In this document: piece after piece, positions 36,502-44,567 of the stretch
Numbering within the stretch: the first letter of the stretch is position 1
Layout of the letters: each line of letters begins with the position of its first letter
Origin: JALYNX01 sp040902845
GTDB lineage: Bacteria > Actinomycetota > Acidimicrobiia > Spongiisociales > ZC4RG35
NCBI GenBank assembly: GCA_040902845.1
Contig: JBBDWM010000034.1
Location: forward strand, 1-64,000
Reading direction: 5' to 3'
Length of the DNA stretch: 64,000 bases
Made by a program: the position numbers and the translations under genes
The notes under the pieces: generated by a model
Told to the model about the DNA's origin: nothing
Database searches by the model: none
The model's input: the letters and a program-made list of their open reading frames with translations, nothing else

Positions 36502-36518
36502 TGTACGATCAGCGTACA
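36502..36518. promoter_or_regulatory. Palindromic operator candidate (TGTACG-N5-CGTACA)
   Basis: A perfect 6-bp-arm palindrome with central ATCAG, of the TetR-operator type, 45 nt upstream of the minus-strand membrane protein gene and in the shared 142-nt gap beyond the YceI stop. Confidence 0.5.
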
Positions 36519-36599
36519 CAAGCGGTGTCAAAGACGATGGGTAGAGAGAGCTCTTTCTCGTCAGTGGTCGGGAAGACCGAACCCCCGGCCGGCGCACAT

Positions 36600-37178
36600 T
36601 TACTCCTCTTCCTCAGAACCACCTTCGACCAGTATCACCTGGGCCTCGATCTCCAACTCCACGGTCTTGGAAACGAGCCAACCCCCGGTCTCGAGAGCAA
36701 CGTTCCACGAAACATTCCAGTCTTCCCGAGCGACCTCGGTATGTGCCATGAACATGGCTCTCTCACCACCCCATGGATAAGGAACGATTCCCTCGTAGGC
36801 GAAGTCGAGGATGACCGGGTGGGTGACCCCTCGAATCGTCAGGTCCCCGGTGAGGGTCATCGCTTCGAGATCGACCGAAGTGCTGTGGAAGATGATCTTG
36901 GGATGTGCCTCTGTTTCGAGGAAGTCCGAAGACTTGAGGTGGGCATCCCGGTCGGCAACCTCGGTGGTCAGGGACAGGGCATCGATTTCGAGCTCGACAT
37001 GAGAGTCCTCGGGACGCTCGGCGATGAAGATCGCGCCGTCGAACTCGTTGAATCTTCCCCTCACCTTGGTGAACACCATGTGTCTGGCGACAAACCCGAG
37101 AACGGTGTGGTCGTGATCGAACACCCATTTGCCGGGCATGGGCACCTCGCGCCCGTCAACGATTCGGGTCGAAGCCAT
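36600..37178 (-). CDS. YceI-family protein (cytoplasmic form)
   Basis: A 192-aa YceI barrel without a signal peptide. Motifs are GKWVFDHDHTVLGFVARHMVFTKVRGRFNEFDG, HVELEIDALSLTTEVADRDAHLKSSDFLETEAHPKIIFHS and LTGDLTIRGVTHPVILDF. YceI proteins bind lipophilic molecules such as polyprenyl quinones. Its position beside the hydroquinone operon, divergently transcribed, makes a quinone-related ligand attractive, but this is inference. The frame is open far upstream; ATG 37178 has GGAG just before it and matches the family start (ATG 37187 is possible). The acidic tail GGSEEEE is unusual. Confidence 0.85.
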   Translation of the reverse strand: MASTRIVDGREVPMPGKWVFDHDHTVLGFVARHMVFTKVRGRFNEFDGAIFIAERPEDSHVELEIDALSLTTEVADRDAHLKSSDFLETEAHPKIIFHSTSVDLEAMTLTGDLTIRGVTHPVILDFAYEGIVPYPWGGERAMFMAHTEVAREDWNVSWNVALETGGWLVSKTVELEIEAQVILVEGGSEEEE

Positions 37179-37296
37179 GTTCTCCATCCTCTCATTGGGC
37201 GCCCCTGTGTGCGCATCCCGGCGATCTGTGCGCAAACCGTACGCCGGTCTTCGGGAAGGGTCAAGCTCCCGCTCATCGTGGCGTCGGGTAGCCTGG

Positions 37297-37325
37297 TTGC
37301 ATGTGGCCAGGCCCACTGCTATGTT
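37297..37325 (+). promoter_or_regulatory. Promoter of the hydroquinone operon
   Basis: TTGCAT (37297-37302) and TATGTT (37320-37325) are spaced 17 bp apart. Transcription would start near 37332, about 57 nt before the first gene. Confidence 0.55.
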
Positions 37326-37358
37326 CGGTGTCCGCACGTTTGTGCGGTATTTGAACAT
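37321..37358. promoter_or_regulatory. Bipartite palindromic operator over the hydroquinone promoter
   Basis: A 38-bp site with perfect outer arms ATGTTC/GAACAT and perfect inner arms CCGCAC/GTGCGG around GTTT. It overlaps the -10 and start point. Its left part reads GTTCG-N5-CGCAC, resembling sites of the IclR-type regulators PcaU/PobR; the half-site TGTTCG recurs in front of the local IclR gene. Confidence 0.55.
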
Positions 37359-37388
37359 CTGAGGGGTCATAAGGACGGAGGCAAGCCT

Positions 37389-37889
37389 TTGTACGAGACC
37401 AAGATCGCATCGCTCGCGAGCTATTCCAAGGGTGGCATCGAGATCGTCGATGACGACCCGAAGCATTACGCCTTCTCCAACGTCTTCGAGGTGGCAAACA
37501 CGTCGCAACCCTATGAGAAGGTCGTAGTTGGGATGAACCGGCAATACACCTTGGAGGCGATCCGCACCGAGGGCACCTCGGAATGGAGAACCGCCCCCCA
37601 CGACGAGTTCGCCCTGGTCATGGATGGCGAGGTGCTCGTCCGCTTGATGAAGTTGAAGAACCCCCGTGGCTTCCACGGCCTCGACGACCAGGGCTCGGTG
37701 CGCGTCGAGGGCGACCCGGACGGGACCCCGATGGGTGTCATCAAGGCCAAGCGCGGCCACATGGCACTGCTTCCCGCCGATAGCGCCTACCAATTTCACG
37801 CCGACACACCCGGGGTCATCCTGCTCCAGACGATGAAGGGCCCCGACAGCCTCGAACGTTGGGCAGACATCTGCATCACGACGGTCTGA
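37389..37889 (+). CDS. pnpC: Hydroquinone 1,2-dioxygenase small (alpha) subunit
   Basis: A 166-aa cupin-fold subunit of the two-component hydroquinone dioxygenase, which opens hydroquinone to 4-hydroxymuconic semialdehyde. Typical segments are GGIEIVDDDPKHYAFSNVFEVA, PYEKVVVGMNRQYTLEAIRTEGTSEWRTAPHDEFALVMDGEV and KRGHMALLPADSAYQFHADTPGVILLQTMKGPDSLERWADIC. In PnpCD the iron is in the large subunit and this one is supportive. TTG 37389 follows GGAGG with 7 nt spacing; the frame is open upstream, but that belongs to a shadow. The large subunit follows after 22 nt. Confidence 0.85.
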   Translation: MYETKIASLASYSKGGIEIVDDDPKHYAFSNVFEVANTSQPYEKVVVGMNRQYTLEAIRTEGTSEWRTAPHDEFALVMDGEVLVRLMKLKNPRGFHGLDDQGSVRVEGDPDGTPMGVIKAKRGHMALLPADSAYQFHADTPGVILLQTMKGPDSLERWADICITTV

Positions 37890-37911
37890 GTGACCTGAAA
37901 GGAGAAAGACA

Positions 37912-38901
37912 ATGACCATACTTCAGGAAACCCCGACCGTTCTCGCAACGGAGGAGAACGAGCAGGGGTACCGCGAATTCTCGCTTGGTGAGTTCCATTT
38001 CCGGCGAGACGAGTACTTCGTGTACATCACCTGGCCCACCGGGTCTCACATCCTCTCGGCAGATGCCTTCCTCCGTGCGCTCCAGCGTGATGTCGCCTGG
38101 GCGTTCTTCTACGGGATCGTGAACTTCGACGGCGTCATAGGGACGGTGAACCATTACGGGTCCGTCGACCTGTTCGCCGGGCGCTACAACGACTCGTACC
38201 GGAAGGCGGAGCTCGACCATGTCGAGAACTTCCCGACCCCACAGATCAAGACCACCTTCGAGCACATACTCGACGACTGGACGAACCAGACCTTCGATCC
38301 ATTCGCGGCTCCCCGTGAGACAGGGTCTGCCTTTGGGGTCAAGAACGGGGACAACAAGCGCGCCATCACCCGGCACCGGGTGGCCGCCAAACGCATGGTG
38401 AGCTGCGCGGGTGATGAGGCGATACGCTCCGATGAGACCGGCCATCTAATCAACGAGCATTTCGCGGATATCTCCCAAGAAGAGCCGGAGGTCATCCCCG
38501 AGCCCGGGTTCGAGGATGAGGTCAAAGCCTTCAGCCTGCATGCCTACCTCTCCCGTTCCGACGTGACCTGGAACCCTTCTGTGGTGTCGGTGTGCAAGGA
38601 CAGTCTCTTCTGCCCCACGACCGAGGAGTACATCCTTCCCATCATCCACGGCAACGACCGGGTCGAGTGGTTCGTGCAGCTGTCGGACGAGATCCGTTGG
38701 GATGTCGAGGACCGGGAAACCGGGTCGGTCAGGGCCAAGGTCGTCATGCGCTCCGGTGATGTGGCCGCGATGCCCGCAGACATCAGACACCAGGGCTACT
38801 CGCGTAAGCGGTCGATGCTCCTGGTCTGGGAGAACAACGACTCCGCCCTGCCGGAGCTGATCGCCACCGGTCAAACCCCGACCTACCCGGCTGAGTTCTA
38901 G
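37912..38901 (+). CDS. pnpD: Hydroquinone 1,2-dioxygenase large (catalytic, beta) subunit
   Basis: A 329-aa Fe(II) cupin-type dioxygenase subunit. The putative iron ligands are H246, N248 and E252 in HGNDRVE, and H293 in ADIRHQGY. As I recall the Pseudomonas WBC-3 PnpCD structure, the ligands are His256, Asn258, Glu262 and His303; the spacing (0, +2, +6, +47) is identical here. The N-terminal region (FRRDEYFVYITWPTGSH, RDVAWAFFYGIVNFDGVIGT) is also of the PnpD/HapD type. AAAGGAG precedes ATG 37912. Gene order with the small subunit before and a semialdehyde dehydrogenase after matches known hydroquinone operons. Confidence 0.88.
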   Translation: MTILQETPTVLATEENEQGYREFSLGEFHFRRDEYFVYITWPTGSHILSADAFLRALQRDVAWAFFYGIVNFDGVIGTVNHYGSVDLFAGRYNDSYRKAELDHVENFPTPQIKTTFEHILDDWTNQTFDPFAAPRETGSAFGVKNGDNKRAITRHRVAAKRMVSCAGDEAIRSDETGHLINEHFADISQEEPEVIPEPGFEDEVKAFSLHAYLSRSDVTWNPSVVSVCKDSLFCPTTEEYILPIIHGNDRVEWFVQLSDEIRWDVEDRETGSVRAKVVMRSGDVAAMPADIRHQGYSRKRSMLLVWENNDSALPELIATGQTPTYPAEF

Positions 38902-38922
38902 ATCCGAACCGGAGCGAATGAG

Positions 38923-40389
38923 TTGGAGGATCGCCTCTATATCGGGGGACGTTTTGTACCGTCCACCGGCGGTGGGGTCATCGAGGTCTACAATCCTCAC
39001 GACGGCACCAAGCTCGCCGATGTGGCCGAGGCTCGGGCCGAGGATGTGGATCGCGCGGTCGGGGCCGCAGGTGAGGCGTTCCCGTCATGGGCTTCTATGG
39101 CGGCGATGGAACGTGGTCGATTGCTGCTTCGACTGGCCGACGCCATCGAAGCCAATGCCGAGGACCTCGCCCGACTCGAATCACTCGACACGGGTCATCC
39201 GATCAGGGACACCACGGTCCTCGATGTCCCGAGGACCGCAGCCACCTTCCGGTACTTCGGTGGGATGGCCGACAAGTACCAGGGCTCGATTCCACCGGTA
39301 GAGGCCGGCTTCCTCAATCACGTCTACCGAGCACCGTTGGGGGTCGTGGGCCAGATTGTCCCCTGGAACTTCCCGCTCATGTTCACCAGCTGGAAGCTGG
39401 GGCCGGCCCTCGCCGCCGGGAACACCGTCGTCTTCAAACCTGCCGAGCTGACACCGTTGTCCTCGCTTCGCATCGCCGAGTTGATTGATGAGGTGGGCTT
39501 TCCTGCCGGCGTGGTGAATGTGGTGCCTGGCTATGGGCACACCGCCGGGGCTCGTATCGCCGAGCACCCTGACATCGCCAAGGTCTCGTTCACCGGCTCC
39601 ACGGTGACGGGTCGGCGGCTAGTTGAGGCATCAGCGGGGAACCTGAAGCGACTCCACCTCGAACTCGGCGGCAAGGGTGCCAACCTCGTTTTCGACGATG
39701 CCGACCTCGATGCCGCACTTCAAGGCTCGGCGTTTGCGATCTTTCACAACCAGGGACAGGCATGCATCGCCGGGTCGAGACTGCTGCTCCATGAGGCGAT
39801 CGCCGACGAGTTCATCAGCCGATTCGTGGCCCTGTCCCAGTCGATCCGGCTCGGTGACCCCCTGGATCGGGCAACCGAGATGGGACCGCTCACCTCGCCG
39901 GAGCACCGCGACCGGGTTCTCAATTACGTGAAGGTGGCGGTTGACGAAGGCGGGGAGATTCTTACCGGGGGAGGGATACCCGAGGGCGCAGAGTTTGCCT
40001 CCGGCTGTTATGTGCAGCCCACGGTTGTTCGCGCCAAACCGGAGGACCGTGTCTGTCGTGAGGAGGTTTTCGGCCCCTTTGTCACCGTCAGCACCTTCTC
40101 CTCCGAAGATGAGGCGATCGCGATCGCCAACGACGTCGAGTACGGGCTGGGTGGAGGGCTCTGGACCCGGGATCTCACCCGGGCCCATCGGGTGGCTGGT
40201 GCCCTCCGGACCGGGATGGTCTGGGTCAATTGTTACAAGCGGGTCAACCCCGGGTCGCCGTTCGGCGGGGTTGGCGCCTCCGGCTACGGCCGGGAGATGG
40301 GCTTCGAGGCGATGCACGAGTACACCGAGGCCAAGTCGGTCTGGATCAACGTGTCCGGCGGCCAACCGGCCTGGTACGCAGGGTCCTGA
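38923..40389 (+). CDS. pnpE: Aldehyde dehydrogenase, probable 4-hydroxymuconic semialdehyde dehydrogenase
   Basis: A 488-aa NAD(P)-dependent ALDH. The general base is E247 in LELGGKGANLVF, the nucleophile C281 in NQGQACIAGSR, and the cofactor region is GQIVPWNFPLMFTSWKLGPALAAGN. Its substrate is assigned from position directly after the hydroquinone dioxygenase genes: it would oxidise the ring-cleavage product 4-hydroxymuconic semialdehyde to maleylacetate. TTG 38923 has GGAG 8 nt upstream. The stop lies 2 nt before the CoA-transferase start. Confidence 0.82.
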   Translation: MEDRLYIGGRFVPSTGGGVIEVYNPHDGTKLADVAEARAEDVDRAVGAAGEAFPSWASMAAMERGRLLLRLADAIEANAEDLARLESLDTGHPIRDTTVLDVPRTAATFRYFGGMADKYQGSIPPVEAGFLNHVYRAPLGVVGQIVPWNFPLMFTSWKLGPALAAGNTVVFKPAELTPLSSLRIAELIDEVGFPAGVVNVVPGYGHTAGARIAEHPDIAKVSFTGSTVTGRRLVEASAGNLKRLHLELGGKGANLVFDDADLDAALQGSAFAIFHNQGQACIAGSRLLLHEAIADEFISRFVALSQSIRLGDPLDRATEMGPLTSPEHRDRVLNYVKVAVDEGGEILTGGGIPEGAEFASGCYVQPTVVRAKPEDRVCREEVFGPFVTVSTFSSEDEAIAIANDVEYGLGGGLWTRDLTRAHRVAGALRTGMVWVNCYKRVNPGSPFGGVGASGYGREMGFEAMHEYTEAKSVWINVSGGQPAWYAGS

Positions 40390-40391
40390 TC

Positions 40392-41264
40392 GTGGCCGAG
40401 TTCGCAACCCTGCACGACGCGATCAACGACTTGGTGCCTGATGGCGCAACGGTCGCCATGGAAGGTTTCACCCATCTAATCCCCTTCGCCGCCGGTCACG
40501 AGATGATCCGTCAGGGGAAGAAGGACCTGACGCTGGTGCGGATGACTCCCGACGTCATCTATGACCAGATGATCGGCATGGGCTCGGCCCGCAAGCTGGT
40601 GTTCTCCTGGGGTGGCAACCCCGGTGTCGGATCGCTCCACAGGTTTCGTGACGCCGTGGAGCACGGCTATCCGGCTCCCCTCGAGTTGGAGGAGCACAGT
40701 CATGCCGGGATGGCGGCCCGTTATGCCGCCGGAGCATCAGGTCTTCCGTTCGCGGTCTTGCGCGCCTATGTCGGCTCGGACCTGGTCAAGCACACCGAGG
40801 TTGCGTCGATCCATTGTCCCTTCACCGGTGAGGAACTTGCCGCGGTGCCGGCACTCAACCCCGATGTGACCGTGATCCACGCCCAGCAGGCCGACCGTCA
40901 CGGCAATGTCGGCATGTGGGGGATCACCGGTGTCCAGCGCGAGGCGGTGCTCGGGGCGAGGACGGCGATCGTCACGGTCGAGGAGATCGTCGACGAGTTG
41001 TCTCACCGCGGGCCTAACAATGTGGTGCTGCCCTCATGGACGGTCTCGGCAGTGGCCTGCGTTCCCCTCGGGTCTCATCCTTCCTATTCCATGGGTTATT
41101 CCACACGGGACAATGCCTTTTACACCGAGTGGGATCGGATCTCACGCGACCGGGACGTCTTTGCTCGCTGGATCGAGACCTTCGTCATGGGAACCGAGGA
41201 TCACGCCGGATATCTGGCCGCGATCAGCGCCCAGCCACTGGGGAGGGAGGCACTCGGTGGTTGA
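40392..41264 (+). CDS. CoA-transferase subunit A (3-oxoadipate CoA-transferase type)
   Basis: A 290-aa class I CoA-transferase alpha subunit of the glutaconate/CatI group. It has LVPDGATVAMEGFTHLIPFAAGHEMIRQGKKDLTLVRMTPD at the start and IHAQQADRHGNVGMWG in the middle. Together with the next gene it should activate 3-oxoadipate with succinyl-CoA. GTG 40392 starts 2 nt after the dehydrogenase stop. Substrate assignment is from pathway context, since glutaconate transferases share the fold. Confidence 0.82.
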   Translation: MAEFATLHDAINDLVPDGATVAMEGFTHLIPFAAGHEMIRQGKKDLTLVRMTPDVIYDQMIGMGSARKLVFSWGGNPGVGSLHRFRDAVEHGYPAPLELEEHSHAGMAARYAAGASGLPFAVLRAYVGSDLVKHTEVASIHCPFTGEELAAVPALNPDVTVIHAQQADRHGNVGMWGITGVQREAVLGARTAIVTVEEIVDELSHRGPNNVVLPSWTVSAVACVPLGSHPSYSMGYSTRDNAFYTEWDRISRDRDVFARWIETFVMGTEDHAGYLAAISAQPLGREALGG

Positions 41265-42039
41265 CTTGCTCAGCCACGACGTGACCTACACGGCCGACGA
41301 GATGATGACCGTCACCGCGTCACGCAAGCTCAGAAACGGTCAGGTCTGTTTCGTCGGAATCGGACTTCCTAGTGAGGCAGCCAACCTCGCCCGTCTCTCC
41401 CACGCCCCGAACGTGGTGCTGATATACGAATCAGGCACCATCGGCACCAAACCCGACATCCTCCCTCTGTCGATCGGTGACGGCGAATTGGCTGAACAAG
41501 CCGACCTGGTGGTCAGCGTCCCTGAGGTGTTTGCTTACTGGCTCCAAGCGGGACGCATCGACGTTGGATTCCTCTCAGCGGCCCAGATCGACCGGTTCGG
41601 CAATCTCAACAGCACCGTCGTCGGTTGTTATGACGAGCCCAAGGTCCGGCTTCCCGGTGCCGGGGGAGCGCCAGAGATCATGTCTTCAGCCGGCGAGGTG
41701 ATAGTGATGCTCAGGCACACCGAACGAGCATTTGTCCCATCGGTCGACTTCGTGACGTCGGTCGGCTTCGGACGTCAGGGCGAAGGACGAGCCGGACATG
41801 TTGGAGCCGGGCCGACGGTTGTCATCACCGATCTCGGCGTCCTTCAGCCCGACCCCGCCACACATGAGCTCACCCTGGTAGCGACCCACCCCGGAGTCGA
41901 GGTCGGCGACGTGCTGAGTCACACCGGGTGGGACCTCCTGGTAGCCGACGAGATCGTCACCACCGGACCCCCCACCACGGAAGAGCTCGAAATCCTGAGG
42001 GGCCTGATAGCGCGGACCAAAGAGGCCCATTCCAGATGA
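41257..42039 (+). CDS. CoA-transferase subunit B (3-oxoadipate CoA-transferase type)
   Basis: A 260-aa beta subunit carrying the catalytic glutamate, here E58 in LIYESGTIG, which forms the glutamyl-CoA thioester. The rest is typical of CatJ/GctB (LSAAQIDRFGNLNSTVVG, GSGGAPEIMS reading here GAGGAPEIMS, and VDFVTSVGF). GTG 41257 has GGGAGGG 5 nt upstream and overlaps subunit A by 8 nt, so the pair is coupled. The stop overlaps the reductase start by 4 nt. Confidence 0.84.
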   Translation: MVDLLSHDVTYTADEMMTVTASRKLRNGQVCFVGIGLPSEAANLARLSHAPNVVLIYESGTIGTKPDILPLSIGDGELAEQADLVVSVPEVFAYWLQAGRIDVGFLSAAQIDRFGNLNSTVVGCYDEPKVRLPGAGGAPEIMSSAGEVIVMLRHTERAFVPSVDFVTSVGFGRQGEGRAGHVGAGPTVVITDLGVLQPDPATHELTLVATHPGVEVGDVLSHTGWDLLVADEIVTTGPPTTEELEILRGLIARTKEAHSR

Positions 42040-43100
42040 GATCGTTCACCTATGAGCTTTTACCAGGGCGCGTGGTGTTCGGTGCCGGGACGATCGTCCG
42101 TCTGCCCTTCGAGCTCGATGTTCTCGAGGCGAGCCGCGTCGTCCTTATCTCAGACAACATGGCGAAGACGGATGCTGATCAGATCGAATCGGATCTCGGC
42201 GGGCGCGTCGTCGGCCGGATCGGCGAGATCGAACCCCATGTGCCGATCGAGAAGGTAGAGGCTGCCCGTCGTCTCACTGATGATCGCCAGGCCGATGCTG
42301 TGGTCACGATTGGTGGTGGCTCGACGACGGGCGTGGGCAAGGCCATCGTGCTCGAGAAGGAACTGAGCTTCCTTGCCATCCCCACCACATACGCCGGGTC
42401 GGAGATGACTCCGATCTACGGGATCACTGCCGGAGATGTGAAACGCACCGGTCGAGACCCGAGAGTGAAGCCAAAGACAGTGATTTACGACGTCGACCTC
42501 ACCCTCGACCTGCCGACAGAGGTCACCTCCGGGAGCACCATGAATGCCCTGGCCCACTGTGTCGAGGCCCTCTACGCGCAGGAGCGGAGCCCCATCGTTT
42601 CGATGATGGCTTTGGAGGGGATCAGGGCCTTGAAGCGAGGCTCGGTGGTGGTCGCCGGGGATCCCGGCAACGTCGACGGTCGCTCAGATCTGCTCTATGG
42701 GGCGTTTCTCGCCGGGGCATCCCTCGGCGCGGTGGGGATGGCTATCCATCATCGGATCTGTCATGTGCTCGGCGGCACTTTTGGGCTCGCGCACGGTGAC
42801 GCCAACGCCGTGATCTTGCCTCATGTGGTCGCCTACAACAGGGGGGCTGAGCCCGAGGTGATGGCCGCCTTGGCCGACGCCCTGGGAGTCGCAGAGCCAG
42901 CGCAGGGGATCCGCGACCTAGCAGAGACGCTCGGCGCCCCAACCAGTCTTTCGGACTTGGGGATCAAGGAGCCAGATCTCGACAGGGCGACCGAGATGAT
43001 CGTCGACGGTGGGGGCTACAACCCCCGATCTGTCGAGCGGAAATGGATCAGGCAACTCTTGGAGGACGCGTTTACGGGCCGTCCCCCATCAGCGCAATAG
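42036..43100 (+). CDS. Maleylacetate reductase
   Basis: A 354-aa member of the iron-type alcohol dehydrogenase fold, maleylacetate reductase branch. It reduces maleylacetate to 3-oxoadipate with NAD(P)H. Diagnostic segments are the N-terminal FTYELLPGRVVFGAG, the dinucleotide-binding VVTIGGGSTTGVGKAI, AIPTTYAGSEMTPIYGIT and HHRICHVLGGTFGLAHGDANAVILP. It lies downstream of the semialdehyde dehydrogenase and CoA-transferase, which supply its substrate and consume its product. ATG 42036 overlaps the previous stop (ATGA). Confidence 0.93.
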   Translation: MRSFTYELLPGRVVFGAGTIVRLPFELDVLEASRVVLISDNMAKTDADQIESDLGGRVVGRIGEIEPHVPIEKVEAARRLTDDRQADAVVTIGGGSTTGVGKAIVLEKELSFLAIPTTYAGSEMTPIYGITAGDVKRTGRDPRVKPKTVIYDVDLTLDLPTEVTSGSTMNALAHCVEALYAQERSPIVSMMALEGIRALKRGSVVVAGDPGNVDGRSDLLYGAFLAGASLGAVGMAIHHRICHVLGGTFGLAHGDANAVILPHVVAYNRGAEPEVMAALADALGVAEPAQGIRDLAETLGAPTSLSDLGIKEPDLDRATEMIVDGGGYNPRSVERKWIRQLLEDAFTGRPPSAQ

Positions 43101-43136
43101 GCAGGCAACGAGGCAACGCAGACCAGAGGAGGGATC

Positions 43137-44552
43137 GTGGAGAACGACGAGAAGGGCGGAGAGATGTCAGAGAACGAGAGTGGGTCCGGCACTTCACGCC
43201 GTGATTTCCTGAGGATGGCCGGTCTGGGCGGTGTCGCCGTAGTCGGTGGGGGGTTGTTGGCGGCCTGTGCCACTGACGATGTCGGGGCCACGTCGACGAC
43301 GGCGGGGGGCGCCACCAGCACGACGACTGGGGTGACAACCACAACTGGAGCGGCTCCGGCGGGACGGCCGATCAAGATCGGTTACGTGTCTCCGCAGACC
43401 GGGCCCATCGCCGCTTTCGGAGAGGCCGACCAATTCGTGATCGAAGCGGTCCAGGCCCAGTGGGTCGACGGGATCACGGTTGCGGGCACAGTGCACCCAG
43501 TCGAGATCGTGACCAGGGACACCCAGTCTGACCCGGTGACCGCGGGCCAGGTCGCCGAGGAGTTGATACTCAACGAGGCGATCGATCTCATGTTGGTCGC
43601 ATCGACACCGGAGACCACCAACCCGGTGGCCGACCAGTGTGAGATCAATGGGATCCCGTGTATATCCACCGTCGCACCGTGGCAGCCATGGTTCTTTGGA
43701 CGGGCCGGAGACCCGGCTGTCGGGTTCACGTGGACCTACCACTACTTCTGGGGCCTCGAGGCTTTGATTCCTCAGTTCATTGCGCTTTGGGACAAGTTGG
43801 ATTCCAACAAGATCGTTGGTGGGTTGTTCCCCAATGATGGCGATGGCAACGCCTGGGGAGACCCAGAGCTCGGGTTCCCTCCCGCGCTGGAGGCCGCTGG
43901 CTACACGATCATCGACCCAGGTCGATACGAGAATCTCTCGTCCGACTTCTCGACGCAGATCACGGCATTCAAGGACGCAGGCGCCCAGCTCATCACTGGG
44001 GTTCCATTGCCACCCGACTTCGCCACCTTCTGGACTCAGGCCGCCCAGCAGGGCCTGACACCCGTCGGGGCCTCCATCGGTAAGGCAATCCTGTTCCCGG
44101 CGGCGGTGGAGGCTCTGGACGGTGACTCAGGTGACGGCTTGACCTCTGAGGTCTGGTGGAGCCCGGGTCATCCGTTCTCGTCGTCGCTAACCGGGCAGAG
44201 CGCCCAGGAGGTCGCCGATGCCTACACGGCAGCCACGGATCGTCAGTGGACGCAGCCAATCGGATTCGTCCACTCGCTGTTCGAGGTTGCAGCCGACGTA
44301 CTCGGCCGAGCCCAGGACATCGAGGACAAGCAGTCGATCCTTGATGCGGTTGTCGGCACCAATCTGCAGACCCTGGTTGGGCCGGTCAATTGGACAGCAC
44401 CCGGACCGGTCCCCAACGTCACCACAACCCCGCTTGTTGGTGGCCAATGGGTGTTGGGGAGCGGCGACTTCAAGTACGACCTCCTGGTCGTGGACAACTC
44501 CCAGACCCCATCGGTGCCACTCACCGGTGAGATCAAGCCAATCGGTGGCTAG
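43137..44552 (+). CDS. Tat-type lipoprotein substrate-binding protein of a Liv-type ABC importer
   Basis: A 471-aa periplasmic-binding protein of the branched-chain amino acid (LivJ/K, type I) class. The N-terminus has the twin-arginine motif SRRDFLRMAGLGGVAVVGGGLLAAC with a lipobox Cys, then a Thr/Ser/Gly linker and the ligand domain beginning RPIKIGYVSPQTGPIAAFGEADQFV. Members in catabolic clusters often bind aromatic compounds rather than amino acids, so hydroquinone-related ligands are a fair guess. GTG 43137 has AGGAGG 4 nt upstream; ATG 43164 is an alternative. Confidence 0.88.
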   Translation: MENDEKGGEMSENESGSGTSRRDFLRMAGLGGVAVVGGGLLAACATDDVGATSTTAGGATSTTTGVTTTTGAAPAGRPIKIGYVSPQTGPIAAFGEADQFVIEAVQAQWVDGITVAGTVHPVEIVTRDTQSDPVTAGQVAEELILNEAIDLMLVASTPETTNPVADQCEINGIPCISTVAPWQPWFFGRAGDPAVGFTWTYHYFWGLEALIPQFIALWDKLDSNKIVGGLFPNDGDGNAWGDPELGFPPALEAAGYTIIDPGRYENLSSDFSTQITAFKDAGAQLITGVPLPPDFATFWTQAAQQGLTPVGASIGKAILFPAAVEALDGDSGDGLTSEVWWSPGHPFSSSLTGQSAQEVADAYTAATDRQWTQPIGFVHSLFEVAADVLGRAQDIEDKQSILDAVVGTNLQTLVGPVNWTAPGPVPNVTTTPLVGGQWVLGSGDFKYDLLVVDNSQTPSVPLTGEIKPIGG

Positions 44553-44567
44553 CAGGCACCGGCCGAG

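Noticed and set aside
36339..37388. N-terminal extension of the small hydroquinone dioxygenase subunit
   Set aside because: The open frame continues upstream antisense to the YceI gene, but the cupin domain starts near 37389, where a GGAGG-spaced TTG is found.
40230..40391. Upstream start for CoA-transferase subunit A
   Set aside because: It would overlap 160 nt of the aldehyde dehydrogenase; GTG 40392 fits the family N-terminus and the operon spacing.
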